This document shows, piece by piece, positions 60,768 to 64,000 of a stretch of 64,000 nt of DNA. How positions within the stretch are numbered: position 1 is the first letter of the stretch; each line of letters begins with the position of its first letter. The notes beneath the pieces are model-generated. The model did no database searches. It was not told the DNA's origin and saw only the letters and a program-made list of their open reading frames with translations. The DNA is taken from positions 48,315,554-48,379,553 of the forward strand of contig OX485803.1 of assembly GCA_950295325.1 (NCBI GenBank), in the 5' to 3' direction. A program made the position numbers and the translations under genes. The stretch is from Polytrichum commune (lineage: Eukaryota > Streptophyta > Polytrichopsida > Polytrichales > Polytrichaceae).

Positions 60768-61712
60768 TACGTAAAACCTCTCTCATAGTGGCACCAGTGA
60801 CAACAATCCATGACCCTTGTAGTGAATGTGGTGTTTTGATCTTGCCAATTTGTTTGTAGTGTTTCATCTTTATTTCGATATACTTCAAATAAAACTTAAT
60901 AAAACAACAAATTGAGCCACAACTTGGTCCTGTTTCTTTTTTTAAATAATAACAATGATAATCACCATAAGTGTGGCTCACATTACTGTTCTCCCTCTTT
61001 AGTATGACACGTTTGGGAAACAAAATAAAAGTCGTATTATCGAGGTGTCGTCTTCTCATTAATATGACAAATGGTGTAAAGTTGTCATATTATTGATGGG
61101 AAAATGGAAAACATAAGTAATAGGAGCTTAAAATACATATATACAACGAGTTTAAGCAATATAGATGGTATGAAATAATAACTTACAAACAACTACAAAT
61201 ATTTTCAAGAACTCTTGAAATAGGAGTCCAAATATCTTTGGTGTTGCCTACTCAAGTTAGCAATTGTCATCTTATTTAAATTTCCCTACCAACTTTTGAA
61301 AACTAATAATTTCATCTACACCAAAATATAAAGAGTTCTCTAATAAGAAACTAGACAACAATGATGCATGACGTTTAGCAACATACTAGGCAAGAGGCCA
61401 CTCTAACCCTAACCACGTCCATTCTGCACTAGTAACCCTAATTCTCGTTAAGTTCCCAATGGTAAGTGAAGTTTCCCAAGTAGTTCCCGAGTGGAAATAG
61501 ATGTATTATAGACGTACATGACATAGATGAAAGGAATTTTAGCATTAACTATGTCCTTAATATGACAACACATAGATTCTAAATGTCGCATTACCAAGTG
61601 TCGTAGTCGTATAAAAGAGGGAGTTATGAGCTCAGAAGTTTGGTTGCACAAGAAAGTGTCGTAATATCAAGGGTGTCGTATAAACGAGTGTCGTATTAAC
61701 GAGGTTAGACTG
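60768..61712. mobile_element. Possible pogo-type element
   Basis: TACGTAAAACCTCTCTCATA at about 60767 resembles an Emigrant-type left end. TACAGTCTAACCTCGTTAAT, on the complement, ends at about 61713. The ends agree only partly with each other. Several GTCGTATTA phrases repeat near the right end. Non-coding. The pairing is tentative. Confidence 0.35.
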
Positions 61713-61879
61713 TAGTTATGAATTTGTGAGCCCTTGAATGGATTATGACTAATCTGGATACCACTAATTACACTCACTCAAGCCAATTTAAGAGGACCAG
61801 GGCGGGATGTTTAAGAAACATTGATGGTCCCAAATCACACACCAAATTTAAGGCTGCAGGATGCTTTGGTGTAAGCTAT

Positions 61880-62105
61880 GATCGGGGAGAACCGGCAGTG
61901 AGTTACAGATAAATGGTTAAGTTTGAGAAATAACCGGTTGAAGTTCATCAAGATGCAGGAAAATTACTGATCATTTTAGAGGAATCTATAGGGTATACCC
62001 CAATTTAATAAAGGAAAACTGAAGGATGTCAACATTAAACCGGTTGGACTTGCAAGCACTAGGATCTCAACCGATTATGCCCAAAAACCTCCCCGATCAC
62101 TGGGT
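61880..62105. repeat. 225-bp direct repeat, unit 1
   Basis: Starts GATCGGGGAGAACCGGCAG and ends CTCCCCGATCACT, so the unit has short inverted ends. It is a close direct copy of 62525-62755. It might be a small MITE present twice or part of a larger duplicated element. Confidence 0.7.
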
Positions 62106-62524
62106 ATGCGATGTATAAGATAGGATGACGAGAACAATGTTGGGCTTTTTGGATCACTCTAACTTACACAGACAGTTTGGCCATTAACTTAGGAGAGAAT
62201 AAAGGAGTGTCTGCATCCACAAACTCTGCAAGTTAGTTGCCATTGCTGATGAGTGATTGATTGATTTGATTGGAATGATTGGGCTGATTGGACTTGTTGC
62301 AGAACCCTAAGCTAGCTATGGGGACTCTGGATTCTTGGATAAACGATTCTGCGATATAAGTTATGGCACATATTTCTATCACTGCCACTGATCTGCAGGC
62401 AGAACAGAACCCCTCGAGGCCTTCACCTCCAGCCGCTAAAGTATTAAGTGTGGGTGTTATTAAGTTCGTTTTTTCATGGTCTCCAGTTTCTGCTGATTCA
62501 TTAGATTCACACTGTGAACCAATG

Positions 62525-62755
62525 ATCAGGGAGAACCGGCAGTTAGTTACAAATGAACCGGTTGAGTTTGAGAAATAACTGGTTGAGTTTGAGACTGCAG
62601 GAAAATTACCGATCATTTTAGAGGAATTTGTAGAAGGATATACCCCAATTTAATAAAGGAAAACCGGAGGATGGCAACATGTAACCGGTTGGACTTGCAA
62701 ACACTAGGATCTCAACCGATTATGCTCAAAAATCTCCCCGATCACTAATGTGAAC
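62525..62755. repeat. 225-bp direct repeat, unit 2
   Basis: Close direct copy of 61880-62105 (shared ATTTTAGAGGAAT and TACCCCAATTTAATAAAGG). The 420 bp between the two have no recognised gene, only a 71-codon frame without motif. Confidence 0.7.
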
Positions 62756-63459
62756 TTGTGTTGGTGTATTAGCAAATCTACGTTGAAACGTAAGCAAAAA
62801 CTCTGATGGGAAATTAGACCTCCCTTGATTGGTTTACTTATGGTCATCAAAATTGCATGTTTATTGGTTCGTGAATTGAATATACAGGCGCTCTCAATTG
62901 TGTTTACTATTGAGTGTGTAATGGTTGAAAAAGATTGAAGATGTAGTCCGACATTTTGGAAACATATATAGGACTTGCCGACGTGTTCTTGTTCAAGAAA
63001 GCCCAGTGGTTGATTCATATGCCAACCACAGTTGGGGGCACGAAGTCCCCCCTACTCATCTCCATTGAGACCCTAATGTTATTTATGGTGTTTTTCTAAA
63101 GTTAAAGTTGTTCACCTACCCACACAAATCAAATATATGTGTTTGATTTAGAAATGTTGCACCGAATAACACTCACGTACTTTAAAGGCATGAACTTTTG
63201 GAGGAACTTTTGGAGATGCTTCGTGTTGGAGGTGCATGGAACACATTTGGGGCATTGGTTGGTGCTTGGAGCATTGGAGCATTGGAGCATTAGAGGTGTG
63301 TACAAGTGTTGATCCACCTGTTTGTAATGCTTGAATGCATATTTGATGCATTGGAGTGGTGGTTTGAGTTGGTTGAGTGTATTGAAGGTTATTTGAGTGA
63401 TTTGAGCGTAAATGTGCACATTTGAGAGTAAGAGGACCTGATTTGAGGTTATTAAGTGA
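62756..63459. other. Intergenic, nothing recognised
   Basis: A short tandem GAGCATTG run lies near 63255-63285. No gene was seen. Confidence 0.35.
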
Positions 63460-63709
63460 TACGCGAGATATCCAAGAGGAAGGAGAGAACCCGAAGGTGA
63501 TGATGCCACATTGGTGTTGTATCAAGGTAAAGTGGGTGATCCATCTTGGCACAAAGACGTCAAAACATGCTATTATTGTGGTAAACCAGGTCACATTGTG
63601 CGGTTTTGCTACAAAGCAAAAAAATAACAATAAAGATAATACAAACAACATCAAATAAGATGATGACTATGCATTCGCAACGCAACATGAATTTGGTTTT
63701 TCACTTTAG
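63460..63709 (+). pseudogene. Copia-type gag fragment with zinc knuckle
   Basis: Open frame from about 63460 reads EGDDATLVLYQGK and then CYYCGKPGHIVRFC, an exact C-x2-C-x4-H-x4-C retroviral-type zinc knuckle, followed by YKAKK and a stop near 63626. One frame over, DDDYAFATQHEFGF follows (63659-63706), the usual Copia sequence between the knuckle and protease. Only this piece of gag is present; no LTR, protease, integrase or RT follows before the window ends. It is a broken scrap of an LTR retrotransposon. Confidence 0.75.
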
Positions 63710-64000
63710 CTTTGACAATCCTTATAAATCCACTCATGATTCTTTGATCCATTAGTTCCAAAAATTTCTTCTTTATCAAATTCCAACAACTTTGGAAGAA
63801 TGTTGATCCTTGTGCTTCCACTTAGTTTTGATTGTTGTGTTGTGAAAGTTTGAAGTGTGCCCTACCAATTTATGTTGAATATACCTTTTTTTCTTGATTA
63901 CGTTTTGTTTACACCAACTTTGCACTTAAATTCAAGATTTGAGTTTTTTTGGTGCAACCATGTAGTTTGTTAAAGAATCAAGTACAATGCGAGAAGTGGG
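63710..64000. other. Window end, nothing recognised
   Basis: T-rich sequence after the gag scrap. It does not continue as a Copia polyprotein. Confidence 0.35.

Overview
This window looks like nuclear DNA of a land plant with a large, repeat-filled genome. The evidence is one recognisable plant-specific gene (a LATERAL ORGAN BOUNDARIES domain transcription factor), plant-type L1 LINE remnants, a tRNA-headed SINE, Harbinger/Mutator/pogo-type MITEs and long AT-rich stretches without open coding sequence. I cannot place the species. No rRNA, tRNA gene, CRISPR array, bacterial operon or organelle gene was seen.

Layout. 0-20 kb is a mosaic of small TIR elements (177-535, 8832-9089, 11340-11842, 18308-18553, 19731-20089), copies of an unclassified TIR repeat called family F here, a 5'-truncated L1-type LINE (about 5190-6560) ending next to a 280-bp TATACA microsatellite, and a SINE at about 13.3 kb. 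20-25 kb holds a 1.09-kb Mutator-type element with a 9-bp target duplication, probably inside a LINE 3' tail, and a 787-bp pogo-type MITE. 27.5-29.7 kb, minus strand, is a decayed LINE of a second lineage: A/C-rich sense strand, RNase H domain, conserved C-terminus, no reverse transcriptase between its N-terminal and RNase H parts. 31-47 kb has two more L1 remnants (36.2-36.8 and 40.1-42.1 kb); the second carries a SINE with a 12-bp target-site duplication. 47.9-53.2 kb is the gene region: a GC-rich, purine-rich 5' flank, then a two-exon class I LBD gene with a 3.26-kb intron. 54.8-59.7 kb has a MITE, a complete-length but inactivated Tc1-type (DD34E) element and a 2.3-kb pogo-type element with a transposase relic. 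60-64 kb holds repeats and a Copia gag fragment.

Function. The LBD gene is the only cellular gene I can support; auxin- or organ-boundary-related transcription control is expected from its family. The rest records transposition: at least two LINE lineages, SINEs, Tc1, pogo, Harbinger-type and Mutator-type DNA elements and Copia debris. The nesting (SINE in LINE, Mutator-type element probably in LINE, pogo MITE in family F) gives relative ages. Superfamily calls for non-coding elements rest on terminal repeats and target duplications read by eye.
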